Source: Actinoplanes cyaneus
GTDB taxonomy: Bacteria; Actinomycetota; Actinomycetes; Mycobacteriales; Micromonosporaceae
Reading direction: 5' to 3'
Assembly: GCF_016862095.1 (NCBI RefSeq)
Contig: NZ_BOMH01000033.1
Location: 1-64,000, forward strand
Length of the DNA: 64,000 nt
The notes beneath the pieces are model-generated. The model saw nothing but the letters and a program-made list of their open reading frames with translations. It did not search any database and was not told the DNA's origin. The first letter of the stretch is position 1. Each line of letters starts with the position of its first letter. Below, piece after piece: positions 19,234-27,651 of this stretch. A program made the translations under genes and the position numbers.

Positions 19234-20502
19234 TTACCTCTTGTTGACCTTGACGTGCAGGCCGCGGTAGCCCTGGTGACCGATCCGGTCGAACGCGTAC
19301 GCGTCGACGAACAGGTCACCGGTGCCGAGGCCGGTGAGCTTGAACGCCCACTTGCCCTTGACGATCGAGGTCACCACCGGGGTGCACTTGGTGTCGTACT
19401 GCTTGTCGCTGTAGACCCGGACCCACTTCTTGTTCTTGGTGAAGCAGTACACCTTGCCGCCGGTCACCCGGGTGACGAAGACGTAGGCGTACGGCTGCAG
19501 GCCGGCGCCCTTGTCGGAGGCGGTGCCGCGGACCGTGGTCCAGGACTTCACCCGGTTGGACGCGGACGGCTTCGTGACGGTCAGGACCGGCCGGTACTTG
19601 TCGACCAGCACGTTCACGGCGCCGACGGGGAACCAGTCGGTGGTGCCGTTCTTGGTGGTGTAGTTGACGTAGATGCTCCGCTTGCCGAGCACCTTCTTGC
19701 CCTTGCTGTCCAGGTAGTAGTAGCCACCGATCGTCTGGTTCTTGCCGGCGATCGGGTTCTCGTACCCGTCACCCCACAGAACGCGGATCTTCGACGTGCC
19801 GCTGGGCACCCCGGAGAAGGTGATGGTGAACCGCTGCCCCTGGTACACCGTGTGGGTGTTCAGCGTGGCCTTGCCCGGCGACGTGACGGTGACCGTCTTG
19901 GCGGGCGTGGTGAACGACTTGCCGCTGGTGTCGGTGATCTTCTCGACCACCTTGAACGAGCCGGCCTTGGTGTACTTCTTGACAAAGGTGGTCTGGCCGG
20001 GGTTCAGCGTCACCGAGGTGCCGTCACCGAAGGTGATGTACCGGGTGAGCGCCGAGTCGGCGTCCTTGTCGTCGGAGTAGTCGGCGTCGTTCTGGATGAA
20101 GGTGACGCCCTGCTTCATCAGGACCGAGGTCGCGCTCAGCGCGAAGGTGCCCTTCGGCGGTGCGACGTCGGGGACCGGCGGGTTCGACGGCTGGGTCGAC
20201 GGCTGGTCCACCGGGCCGGACGGGTTCCCCGAAGGGTTGCCTGACGGGTTGCCTGACGGCTCCCCGGAAGGGTTCCCGGACGGCTCCCCGGAAGGATCGC
20301 CCGCCGGGCCCGAGGGGTCTCCGGCCGGGCCGGACGGTTCGCCCACCGGGGTCGTCTCCTCGACCGGCGGGGCCGACGTCTCGGTGGAGCTAGGAGTGGC
20401 AGTCGGGTCGGCGTAGGCCGGTGACGCCGCGACAGCGCCGCCCGCGAGCAGCGCGCCACCGACGATGGCCGCGAGCAGCGGCCTGGCCAGACGTGGTTTC
20501 AA
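19234..20502 (-). CDS. secreted PKD-domain protein with Pro/Ser/Gly-repeat linker
   Basis: A 422-aa exported protein. The signal peptide has a KPRLARP basic start, a hydrophobic AAIVGGALLAGGAVAA core and probable cleavage after AYA. Then comes a low-complexity linker (about 35-105) built of PSG, GNPSG and GEPSG repeats. A PKD-like domain (about 115-200) contains FGDGTSV and ends in KTVTVT, and a C-terminal beta-rich, Lys/Tyr-rich region follows. I chose the TTG at 20502 because AAGGAG precedes it by about 11 bp and it gives a normal signal peptide. It may be a cell-wall or matrix protein; the Thr/Ser/Pro linker is a plausible O-mannosylation target. Confidence 0.82.
   Translation of the reverse strand: MKPRLARPLLAAIVGGALLAGGAVAASPAYADPTATPSSTETSAPPVEETTPVGEPSGPAGDPSGPAGDPSGEPSGNPSGEPSGNPSGNPSGNPSGPVDQPSTQPSNPPVPDVAPPKGTFALSATSVLMKQGVTFIQNDADYSDDKDADSALTRYITFGDGTSVTLNPGQTTFVKKYTKAGSFKVVEKITDTSGKSFTTPAKTVTVTSPGKATLNTHTVYQGQRFTITFSGVPSGTSKIRVLWGDGYENPIAGKNQTIGGYYYLDSKGKKVLGKRSIYVNYTTKNGTTDWFPVGAVNVLVDKYRPVLTVTKPSASNRVKSWTTVRGTASDKGAGLQPYAYVFVTRVTGGKVYCFTKNKKWVRVYSDKQYDTKCTPVVTSIVKGKWAFKLTGLGTGDLFVDAYAFDRIGHQGYRGLHVKVNKR
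20206..20365. repeat. in-frame tandem repeats coding for the PSG/GNPSG linker
   Basis: Repeated GGGTTGCCTGACG- and CCCCGGAAGG-like units of 12-15 bp run in frame inside the secreted PKD gene. They code for the Pro-Ser-Gly linker and are likely length-variable between strains. Confidence 0.7.
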
Positions 20503-20844
20503 GGAAGTTCCAGCTCCTTCGAGGGGTACCAGAACCACATGAAGGGCAAGTTGGACGATCTTGGACGTCAGAACGGTCCCAGATCGACGAAACGCCAACG
20601 TTCCCCCGTGGCGCGATCAATTTAACCCCTCGCGGGGCTTTGATCAATCCCGTTTCCGGTCGTCGTCGGTGCCGTCGAGCACCCTTCTCGACACATACAA
20701 ATGGGACTCTTCCCGGCGTCCGCGGCGCTATCCGTCTGGAAGAGGTGACTCACGGCGACATCGACCCTCTTCGTGATCCGGCTCACACCCGGACAGCACG
20801 AAAGGCCCGGCCGGAGCCGGGCCTTTCGTTGTCGTGACAGCAGG
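20503..20844. other. gap between metG and the PKD gene
   Basis: A 342-bp region without a gene. It holds the metG terminator (20799-20828) and the promoter/leader of the secreted PKD protein. A 31-bp palindromic structure (GATCAA...CCCCTCGCGGGG...TTGATC, 20615-20645) could be an operator or leader hairpin. Confidence 0.5.
20799..20828 (-). terminator. metG terminator
   Basis: A perfect 12-bp stem, CGAAAGGCCCGG and CCGGGCCTTTCG, just downstream of the metG stop. Confidence 0.85.
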
Positions 20845-22647
20845 TCAGGAAGCGCCGCTCAGCCGCTCCAACTCCTCGTCGACCACCGACGGCTCCAGCT
20901 TGCGGAAGACCGGCTTCGGCGCGCTCAACGGCGTGCCGGCCACCAGCGGCACCGACTCCCAGCGCGCGCCGACCGTGTAGTCACCCATCAGCACCGGGTA
21001 TCCCGGGCCGCCGTCCAGGTCCTCGACCTCGACGATCTCCGGCATCGGGGCGTGCACCCCGGTGCCGCCGAGCAGCTCGTGGACCTTCTGCGCGGAGTGC
21101 GGCAGGAACGGCGTGAGCAGCGTGTTCGCGTCGCTGACGACCTGCAGCGCCACGTGCAGGATCGTGCCCTGCCGCTCCTTCTGCGACTCGTCCTTCAGCT
21201 TCCACGGCGCCTGCTCGGAGAGGTACTTGTTCGCCTCGGCGACCACCCGCATCGCCTCGCCGATCGCCGCCTTCTGCCGGTGCTTGCCGATCAGCTCACC
21301 GACCGTGGCGAAGCCGGTCCTGGCCACCTCCAGCAGCGCGAGGTCCTCCGGCGTCGGGTCGACAGCCGGCGGGATCGCGCCGAAGTTCTTCGCGGCCATC
21401 GAGATCGAGCGGTTGACCAGGTTGCCCCAGCCGGCGACCAGCTCGTCGTTGTTGCGCCGGACGAACTCGGCCCAGGTGAAGTCGGTGTCGTTGGACTCCG
21501 GGCCGGCCGCGGCGATGAAGTACCGCAGGGCGTCGGCGTCGTAGCGCTCCAGGAAGTCCCGCACGTAGATGACCACGCGGTTGGACGAGGAGAACTTCTT
21601 GCCCTCCATCGTCAGGTACTCACTGGAGACCACCTCGGTCGGCAGGTTCAGCCTGCCGAGAGAGCCGGCCTGGCCACCCTTGTCGCCCTCACCGGAGTAA
21701 CCGAGCAGCAGCGCCGGCCAGATCACCGAGTGGAAGACGATGTTGTCCTTGCCCATGAAGTAGTAGCCGAGCGCGTCCTTGCCCTGCGCGTCGGCCGACC
21801 ACCACTGGCGCCACGCCTCCGGGTCGCCGGTGCGCCGCGCCCACTCGATCGACGCCGACAGGTAGCCGATGACCGCGTCGAACCAGACGTAGATGCGCTT
21901 GTCGGTGCGGTCGCGCCAGCCGTCCAGCGGGATCGGCACGCCCCACTCCAGGTCCCGGGTGATCGCCCGGGGCTGCAGGTCGTCGAGCAGGTTGCGGGAG
22001 AACTTCAGGACGTTGGGCCGCCAGTTCTCCCGCTGGTCGAGCCAGTTGCCGATCGCCTGGGCGAAAGCGGGCAGGTCGAGGAAGAAGTGCTCGGTCTCGA
22101 CGAACTTCGGCGTCTCGCCGTTGATCCGGGAGCGCGGGTTGATCAGCTGCTCGGGGTCGAGCTGGTTGGTGCAGTTGTCGCACTGGTCGCCGCGGGCCTT
22201 CTCGTAACCGCAGATCGGGCAGGTGCCCTCGATGTAGCGGTCGGGCAGGGTGCGGCCGGTGGACGGGGAGATCGCGCCGAGCGTGGTGCGGGCCACGATG
22301 TACCCGTTCTGGTGCAGGCCCTCGAACAGCTCCTGCACCACGGCGTAGTGGTTGCGCGTCGTCGTGCGGGTGAACAGGTCGTAGGTCAGGCCCAGCCCGT
22401 GCAGGTCCTCCACGATCACCCGGTTGTACCGGTCGGCGAGCTCGCGGGCGGTGACGCCCTCCGCGTCCGCCTGGACCTGGATCGGGGTGCCGTGCTCGTC
22501 GGTGCCCGAAACCATGAGCACGTCGTGGCCGGCCATCCGCATGTACCGGCTGAAAACGTCGGAAGGCACCCCGAAGCCGGAAACATGACCGATGTGGCGC
22601 GGGCCGTTGGCGTAGGGCCAGGCGACCGCGGCGAGAACGTGACTCAT
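20845..22647 (-). CDS. metG: methionyl-tRNA synthetase
   Basis: MetRS charges tRNA-Met for initiation and elongation. The 600-aa protein has the class I HIGH variant HIGH in PRHIGHVSGFG, a zinc knuckle CPICGYEKARGDQCDNC, and the KMSKS-equivalent KFSSSNRV. Its anticodon-binding domain ends in the region KHRQKAAIGEAM. There is no C-terminal dimerisation EMAP-type domain. The ATG at 22647 gives the family-typical N-terminus. The equivalent is Rv1007c (metS) in M. tuberculosis. Confidence 0.97.
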   Translation of the reverse strand: MSHVLAAVAWPYANGPRHIGHVSGFGVPSDVFSRYMRMAGHDVLMVSGTDEHGTPIQVQADAEGVTARELADRYNRVIVEDLHGLGLTYDLFTRTTTRNHYAVVQELFEGLHQNGYIVARTTLGAISPSTGRTLPDRYIEGTCPICGYEKARGDQCDNCTNQLDPEQLINPRSRINGETPKFVETEHFFLDLPAFAQAIGNWLDQRENWRPNVLKFSRNLLDDLQPRAITRDLEWGVPIPLDGWRDRTDKRIYVWFDAVIGYLSASIEWARRTGDPEAWRQWWSADAQGKDALGYYFMGKDNIVFHSVIWPALLLGYSGEGDKGGQAGSLGRLNLPTEVVSSEYLTMEGKKFSSSNRVVIYVRDFLERYDADALRYFIAAAGPESNDTDFTWAEFVRRNNDELVAGWGNLVNRSISMAAKNFGAIPPAVDPTPEDLALLEVARTGFATVGELIGKHRQKAAIGEAMRVVAEANKYLSEQAPWKLKDESQKERQGTILHVALQVVSDANTLLTPFLPHSAQKVHELLGGTGVHAPMPEIVEVEDLDGGPGYPVLMGDYTVGARWESVPLVAGTPLSAPKPVFRKLEPSVVDEELERLSGAS

Positions 22648-22778
22648 GACGCCTAGCGTAGTGACCCTCCTCGGTGGCCCGCGAATGGATTGCCGCCCTC
22701 CGCGCTCAGCGACCGATTTGTCCCGACACACCCCATCATTGACGGTACGGACGACGACCGCCGTAGTTGACTGGGCCA

Positions 22779-23786
22779 GTGACCGGAAACACGCCGCAGC
22801 AGGGGGAACAACCAGCGCAAACGTCGGCGGGACACCCGTGGGCGCAGGACGATCCGGACTCCGCGTGGTGGCAGGGCGACACCGAACGGCTGCCGAGCTC
22901 CCAGGAGTGGGCCGACCTCGCCGCCGACCAGGCCCGCCGGTCCGGCGCCACGGACGCCGCCGAGCATCTCGCCACCGCCGACCAGCTGATGATCATCGAC
23001 CCGGGGCAGCCGGGCGAGACGGAGCCTGGTCGTCCGGGCGAGAAGGAATCGGGTCGCACCGGCGAGAAGGAGCCGGACGACGTACCGCGGACGCCGGATC
23101 GTCCGACGATCGCCCTGGACACCGGGCGGCCGCCGCGCGGGCCCCTGCCACCGCTGCCGGAGAGCGCCTCTCCGGCCACCGCGCACCGGCTGGAACGCGT
23201 GGAGAACTCGCCGTTCTGGGAGACCGACGAGGCGCGCATCGCGGCCGAGGCACGCAACGATCCGCGCCCGGGCCGGCGCCGGCGGCAACCGGCGGCCAAC
23301 CCGGTCACCTCCCTGCTGGCGCTGATCGCGCTGAGCCTGGTGGCGGCGTTCTTCGCCTGGGTCAGCGCCGAGCCGTTCTGGCTCGCCACCGGGCACGGCG
23401 ATCGGGGGTACGCGACCACGACCCGCTGCCACGGCGACGGCCTCACCCAGCGCTGCACCGGGCGGTTCGCGACCGGCGACGGCAGCTTCACGGTCCGCCG
23501 CGTGCGGCTGCTCGGCATCTCCGGGACGGCCCGCGAGCCCGGCGCGGTCACCGGCGCCCGGATGGTCAGCCCGGCCAGCTCGCAGGCCTATGCCACCCCG
23601 ACCGGCCCGCTGCTGCACCTGCGCTGGGCGCTGGGCTTCCTGATCGTGCTGATCTGCGGGTACGGCATCGCCAGCGCGACCGGGGCACGACGGCTGGAGT
23701 CCGCACGCGCCCGTCGCGGGGCGCTGCTGGGCAGCGTGGCCGGCCCGGTGCTGCTGCTGATCGGGTTCCTGATCGCGGCCTACTGA
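22779..23786 (+). CDS. membrane protein with disordered N-terminus (335 aa)
   Basis: The first 170 residues are polar, Pro/Glu/Gly-rich and probably disordered in the cytoplasm, including near-repeats PGETEPGRPGEKES. One membrane segment lies near 170-192 (VTSLLALIALSLVAAFFAW). A cysteine-containing external loop (about 195-285) follows, then two C-terminal hydrophobic segments. No family is recognised. GTG 22779 or TTG 22767 may be the start. It is convergent with rsmI, with 7 bp between the stops. Function unknown. Confidence 0.72.
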   Translation: MTGNTPQQGEQPAQTSAGHPWAQDDPDSAWWQGDTERLPSSQEWADLAADQARRSGATDAAEHLATADQLMIIDPGQPGETEPGRPGEKESGRTGEKEPDDVPRTPDRPTIALDTGRPPRGPLPPLPESASPATAHRLERVENSPFWETDEARIAAEARNDPRPGRRRRQPAANPVTSLLALIALSLVAAFFAWVSAEPFWLATGHGDRGYATTTRCHGDGLTQRCTGRFATGDGSFTVRRVRLLGISGTAREPGAVTGARMVSPASSQAYATPTGPLLHLRWALGFLIVLICGYGIASATGARRLESARARRGALLGSVAGPVLLLIGFLIAAY

Positions 23787-23793
23787 GCGATTG

Positions 23794-24651
23794 TCACGGC
23801 GCGGCGTGCACGAGGGTGTAGACGTCGCGCTTCTTCAGGCCGTACTGGTCGGCGATCGCCTGGATGGCGTCCCGCCGTGACTCGCCGGCGGCCTCTAGCC
23901 GTGCCACCGCCGCGCGCAGCTCGTCATCCGCGGGACGCTCCGCGGGGCGGTCCGGCGCACCACCCACCACCAGGGTGATCTCGCCGCGCGGCTCGCCCTC
24001 GGTGGCCCAGGTCACCAGTTCCTCGCAGGTGCCGCGGCGGATCTCCTCGTACGTCTTGGTCAGCTCCCGGCAGACCGCGGCCGGGCGGTCCGCGCCGAAC
24101 GTCGCCACGAGGTCGGTCAGCGTGCCGGCGATCCGGTGCGGCGCCTCGAAGAAGACCAGCGTGCGGGGCTCGCCGGCGAGCTCCTTGAGCCGGGAGCGGC
24201 GGTTCGATCCCGTACGCGGGAGGAAGCCCTCGAAGACGAAGCGGTCACTGGGCAGCCCGGAGAGCGCCAGGGCGGTGGTGACCGCGCTCGGCCCGGGCGC
24301 CGCGGTGACCGGGAAACCGGCGTCGAGCGCCGCCCGGACCAGGCGGTACCCGGGATCGGAGACGCTGGGCATGCCCCCGTCGGTGATCACCACGACCGTG
24401 GCGCCGGTGGCCAGGGCGGCGACCAGGTCCGGCGTACGCCACTCCTCGTTGCCCTCGAAGTAGGAGACGACCCTGCCGCGCACCGTCACCTCGAGGTCCT
24501 TGACCAGGCGGCCCAGCCGGCGGGTGTCCTCGGCCGCGATCACGTCCGCGGTGCCGAGCACCTCCCGCAGCCGGGACGACGCGTCGCCGATGTTGCCCAG
24601 CGGGGCTCCGGCCAGGACGACCCGGCCAACTCCTACTTCTTCACGAGACAC
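23794..24651 (-). CDS. rsmI: 16S rRNA (cytidine1402-2'-O)-methyltransferase
   Basis: RsmI methylates the ribose of C1402 in the ribosomal P site. The 285-aa protein has the tetrapyrrole-methylase-like fold: LAGAPLGNIGDASSR at the N-terminus, AAEDTRRLGRLV, GMPSVSDPGYRLV and the FFEAPHR motif. It starts with GTG at 24651 and diverges from pmt with about 60 bp between starts, as in M. tuberculosis Rv1003/Rv1002c. Confidence 0.95.
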   Translation of the reverse strand: MSREEVGVGRVVLAGAPLGNIGDASSRLREVLGTADVIAAEDTRRLGRLVKDLEVTVRGRVVSYFEGNEEWRTPDLVAALATGATVVVITDGGMPSVSDPGYRLVRAALDAGFPVTAAPGPSAVTTALALSGLPSDRFVFEGFLPRTGSNRRSRLKELAGEPRTLVFFEAPHRIAGTLTDLVATFGADRPAAVCRELTKTYEEIRRGTCEELVTWATEGEPRGEITLVVGGAPDRPAERPADDELRAAVARLEAAGESRRDAIQAIADQYGLKKRDVYTLVHAAP

Positions 24652-24711
24652 CCGAAAAGTCCATCACACGCCCGGCCCCGGTTTCAAAGCTCGGCAGCCT
24701 ACGATCGCGGG

Positions 24712-26292
24712 GTGACGACGGCGACAGCGGAGAAAGACCTGCCCACCGCGGACTCCCCCGCCGGGGCGGAGTCGTCCCGGGGCGTGCGCGTGGTGCCCGA
24801 TCTCGTCCGGCGGCGCCTGTCGACGCTGGACAACCGGCTCGAACCCTGGTCGTGGCTGGTCACCGTGGTGATCACGGTCGCCGCCGGGATCCTGCGCCTG
24901 GCCGGAGTGGACAAGCCGAAGGGCTACATCTTCGACGAGGTGTACTACCCGACCGACGCGTGGGACATGCTCCAGCACGGTGTCGAGTGGGACGAGAAGA
25001 ACAACGGCCCGGCGTATGTGGTGCATCCCCCGCTGGGCAAGTGGCTGATCGCCCTGGGCGAGAAGATCTTCGGCAACGACGAGCTCGGCTGGCGGTTCAC
25101 CGCCGCGGTCGCCGGCACCCTGATGATCTTCGTCCTGATCCGGGTCGCCTACCGGATGTTCCGCTCCACGGTGCTGGCCGGGATGGCCGGTCTGCTGATG
25201 ACCCTGGACGGCTTCCAGCTGGTGCTGTCGCGCACCGCGCTGCTCGACATCTTCATCGGGCTGTTCGTGCTGCTCACGTTCGCCTGCCTGGTCCTCGACC
25301 GGGATCACTACCGGCGGCGCTGGCGGGACGCGCTGGCCGCCGGCTTCGACCCGGCGTCCACTCACAAGATCCCGCGGATCGTGCCGTGGTGGCTGCTGGC
25401 CGCCGGCGTGTTCTTCGGCCTGGCCTGCGGGGTGAAGTGGAGCGCGCTGTTCTTCGCGCCGTTCTTCGCCGCCCTGGTCGTGGCCTGGCGCTGGCAGGCC
25501 CGGCGCTCGGCGCGGGTCCGTGGCCCGTTCGTGGCCGGCATCCTCGGCGACTTCGGTTACCTGATCCTCAGCTTCGTCCTCAGCTTCGTCTTCTACCTGG
25601 CCACCTGGATCGGCTGGTTCGTCACCGACGACGGCTACTTCCGGCACGACCGGCAGGCGCACGGGCTGAGCGAGCCGCCGGTCCTGGGCGCGCTGCTGAA
25701 CCTGATGCACTACCACTCCGAGGCGTACCACTTCCACAGCGGGCTCACCGAGAAGCACACGTACCAGTCCTGGCCGTGGCAGTGGCTGCTGCTCGGGCGG
25801 CCGGTCGCCTTCTACTGGAACGGCAGCGGCAACTGCGGGTCGTCCAGCTGCGCCGCCGAGATCCTGCTGCTGGGCACGCCGCTGCTGTGGTGGTCGTTCC
25901 TGCCGGCGCTGTTCGCGCTCGTCTGGTTCGGCATCGCCCGGCGCGACTGGCGGGCGTTCGCGATCTTCACCGGGGCGATGGCGAGCCTGCTGCCGTGGTT
26001 CTACTTCGCGGTCAAGGACGGCCGGACGATGTTCTCGTTCTACCTGATGCCGGGCCTGCCGTTCCTGATCCTGGCGGTGGTCTACGTCCTGGGGGCGATC
26101 ATGACGCCGCCCGAGGGCATGGCGACCGGTGCGGCGAGGACCGACAGACAGTTGATCGGCGTGGTGGTGGCGGCCACCTACATGGTGCTGGTGGCGCTCT
26201 GCTTCGCGTACTTCTATCCGGTCTTCGTGGGCAAGACGATGCCGTACAACGACTGGTCGGTCCGCATGTGGCTGGGAAGTCGCTGGATCTGA
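24712..26292 (+). CDS. pmt: dolichyl-phosphate-mannose--protein O-mannosyltransferase
   Basis: A GT39 membrane enzyme (526 aa) that moves mannose from polyprenyl-phospho-mannose to Ser/Thr of proteins leaving through Sec, the bacterial counterpart of yeast PMT. After a polar N-terminus (about 1-45) come about ten hydrophobic segments. The first external loop carries the catalytic FDEVYYPTDAWDM with the Asp-Glu pair, and the second includes EKIFGNDELGWR. The GTG at 24712 lies 60 bp from the divergent rsmI start. The equivalent is Rv1002c. Likely substrates include secreted Ser/Thr/Pro-rich proteins such as the PKD protein in this window (inference). Confidence 0.94.
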   Translation: MTTATAEKDLPTADSPAGAESSRGVRVVPDLVRRRLSTLDNRLEPWSWLVTVVITVAAGILRLAGVDKPKGYIFDEVYYPTDAWDMLQHGVEWDEKNNGPAYVVHPPLGKWLIALGEKIFGNDELGWRFTAAVAGTLMIFVLIRVAYRMFRSTVLAGMAGLLMTLDGFQLVLSRTALLDIFIGLFVLLTFACLVLDRDHYRRRWRDALAAGFDPASTHKIPRIVPWWLLAAGVFFGLACGVKWSALFFAPFFAALVVAWRWQARRSARVRGPFVAGILGDFGYLILSFVLSFVFYLATWIGWFVTDDGYFRHDRQAHGLSEPPVLGALLNLMHYHSEAYHFHSGLTEKHTYQSWPWQWLLLGRPVAFYWNGSGNCGSSSCAAEILLLGTPLLWWSFLPALFALVWFGIARRDWRAFAIFTGAMASLLPWFYFAVKDGRTMFSFYLMPGLPFLILAVVYVLGAIMTPPEGMATGAARTDRQLIGVVVAATYMVLVALCFAYFYPVFVGKTMPYNDWSVRMWLGSRWI

Positions 26293-26317
26293 CCGCTCTC
26301 GCGAAGCTCTGACCCAA

Positions 26318-26348
26318 GTGAAGCCCGGCGGCCCTCGCCGGGCTTCAC
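26318..26348 (+). terminator. pmt terminator
   Basis: A perfect 13-bp stem GTGAAGCCCGGCG / CGCCGGGCTTCAC with a 5-nt loop, 25 bp past the pmt stop. Confidence 0.85.
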
Positions 26349-26538
26349 CGTTCCCGGCCCTGTCACCGGAGATCCGCCGGGGCCGGGCTTCGTCGCTTTC
26401 GAGTGACCTCGGTGGACTTGACCCACTGCTCCGCGCTTCACCGATCTTGCACCTGTTGACTGATCACGACGCGTCTCGCCGGGAAACCGCACCGGATCGC
26501 GGGGACCGCCCGGAGTGGACACGGGCCGGAAAAGTAGG

Positions 26539-26586
26539 GCGCGCCCCGATCGCCTGCCACGGGGGAAGCGGGCGATAGGGGCGCGC
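26539..26586 (-). terminator. minus-strand rho-independent terminator
   Basis: Arms GCGCGCCCC-ATCGCC and GGCGAT-GGGGCGCGC (one bulge) are followed, on the minus strand only, by CTACTTTTCC. It implies a transcript coming from the right, where no established gene exists. Confidence 0.75.
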
Positions 26587-26596
26587 AAGATGCAGC

Positions 26597-26824
26597 TTAA
26601 CGAGCCTGGATGACCCGCACAACGGGTGCCGCCCACGGATTGGCCGTGCCGATCCCACCATCCCACAGATTCGGACAATATGCCTTTATAGTATTTACCA
26701 CGCATACCCGCTCATGAATACGATTCAACTCCACCGTCGGGAATGCGACACCAATTAGGTGCCGGAGATGGCGTAACGTATTCGGGCCGTCCGCCGCACC
26801 GCAGCTCAGCGGAATCAGCGACAA
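26597..26824 (-). CDS. possible small orphan protein or RNA gene upstream of a terminator
   Basis: A 75-codon frame starting at TTG 26824 with four Cys residues (among them VCVVNTIKAYC). It ends in TAA 11 bp before a strong minus-strand terminator. The region (about 26650-26940) is visibly richer in A/T than its surroundings and the codon use is unlike the neighbours. I recognise no family. The terminator shows that something is transcribed; whether the product is this peptide, a shorter peptide or a non-coding RNA is open. Confidence 0.35.
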   Translation of the reverse strand: MSLIPLSCGAADGPNTLRHLRHLIGVAFPTVELNRIHERVCVVNTIKAYCPNLWDGGIGTANPWAAPVVRVIQAR

Positions 26825-26946
26825 GCGACCGGCAACGGGTCACATTCAACGGCTCATCATTTCGTCCCTTTTCATCGCATCAGTCGGCCATCCCCCTAAT
26901 AGGTGACAAGTGCCAAGATCGCGATAAATGTTCTTAAGCTCGCCGC

Positions 26947-27651
26947 GTGACAACGCAGGATTCCCAACACCCGCAGACCGCCGACCAGCGAATTCCGGAC
27001 ACGGAAGTGATCGCCGTTGCGACGCCGGCCCCGGTGTTCGTCGACTCCACCGGACGACGGAGTCGCATGCTCCGCCGGATGGCGCTGGCGTTCGGCATCC
27101 TCGTCGTCTCCTACGGCGGGCTGGTCAGCGTCAGCCTGGCCGGCGGCCCGGTGAACTCGAGCGCCGTGCTGCCGCTGCCCGGATTGGACGACGAGAAGGC
27201 CGACCCCGTGCCGCCCCGGCCCAACCCGGCCCCGGCGACGAGCCCGGCGACCGCCGCGGCCCGGCCGCCGGTGGAGTCGACGGTCAACCCGGTCCGGCCG
27301 GTAGATCGCCCGGTGGCCCCGGCGGCCGCCGAGCCGGTCAGGTCCACCAAGCCGGCGCCGGCGAAGACCACGAAGGCGCCGGCCGCCAAACCGGCCCCGG
27401 CCAAGGTGTCGCCGACGCCGACCGCCACCACGACCAAGCCGACCGAGTCGACGACCACGACCCCGGCCGCCAACCCGACCACCAGCAGCAAGGCGCCCGA
27501 GCCGGCGCCGCCCGCACCGCCCGCCCCGCCGGTCACGCGCAACACCACCAAGAGCGAGCCGGCCGCGCTGCCCACACTGGGCCCGACGCTCGCTGACGAC
27601 CCGGCCGACACGGACACCCCCGCGCCGTCGCCGTCGGGGGCATCGGCGTGA
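26947..27651 (+). CDS. membrane-anchored Pro/Ala/Thr-rich protein
   Basis: A 234-aa protein. A cytoplasmic N-terminus of about 45 residues contains VDSTGRRSRMLRR. One membrane segment follows (about 47-68, MALAFGILVVSYGGLVSVSLAG), then a long disordered external tail of Pro, Ala, Thr and Lys repeats. It overlaps the following deacetylase/glycosyltransferase gene by 4 bp (GTGA), so it probably serves as its partner or wall-spanning tether. The Thr/Pro tail is another plausible O-mannosylation target. Molecular function unknown. Confidence 0.8.
   Translation: MTTQDSQHPQTADQRIPDTEVIAVATPAPVFVDSTGRRSRMLRRMALAFGILVVSYGGLVSVSLAGGPVNSSAVLPLPGLDDEKADPVPPRPNPAPATSPATAAARPPVESTVNPVRPVDRPVAPAAAEPVRSTKPAPAKTTKAPAAKPAPAKVSPTPTATTTKPTESTTTTPAANPTTSSKAPEPAPPAPPAPPVTRNTTKSEPAALPTLGPTLADDPADTDTPAPSPSGASA

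Larger units (their letters stand above)
26349..26946. other. 598-bp low-GC gap between pmt and the next operon
   Basis: It contains the minus-strand terminator and orphan frame described separately, and the promoter region of the operon that starts at 26947. That operon has no clear ribosome binding site before its GTG, which may point to a leaderless message. Confidence 0.5.

Noticed and set aside
20772..20787. GTGA-N6-TCAC site near the metG terminator as a second CRP site
   Set aside because: One mismatch to the full palindrome; a core of only 8 fixed bases is expected about once per window by chance.
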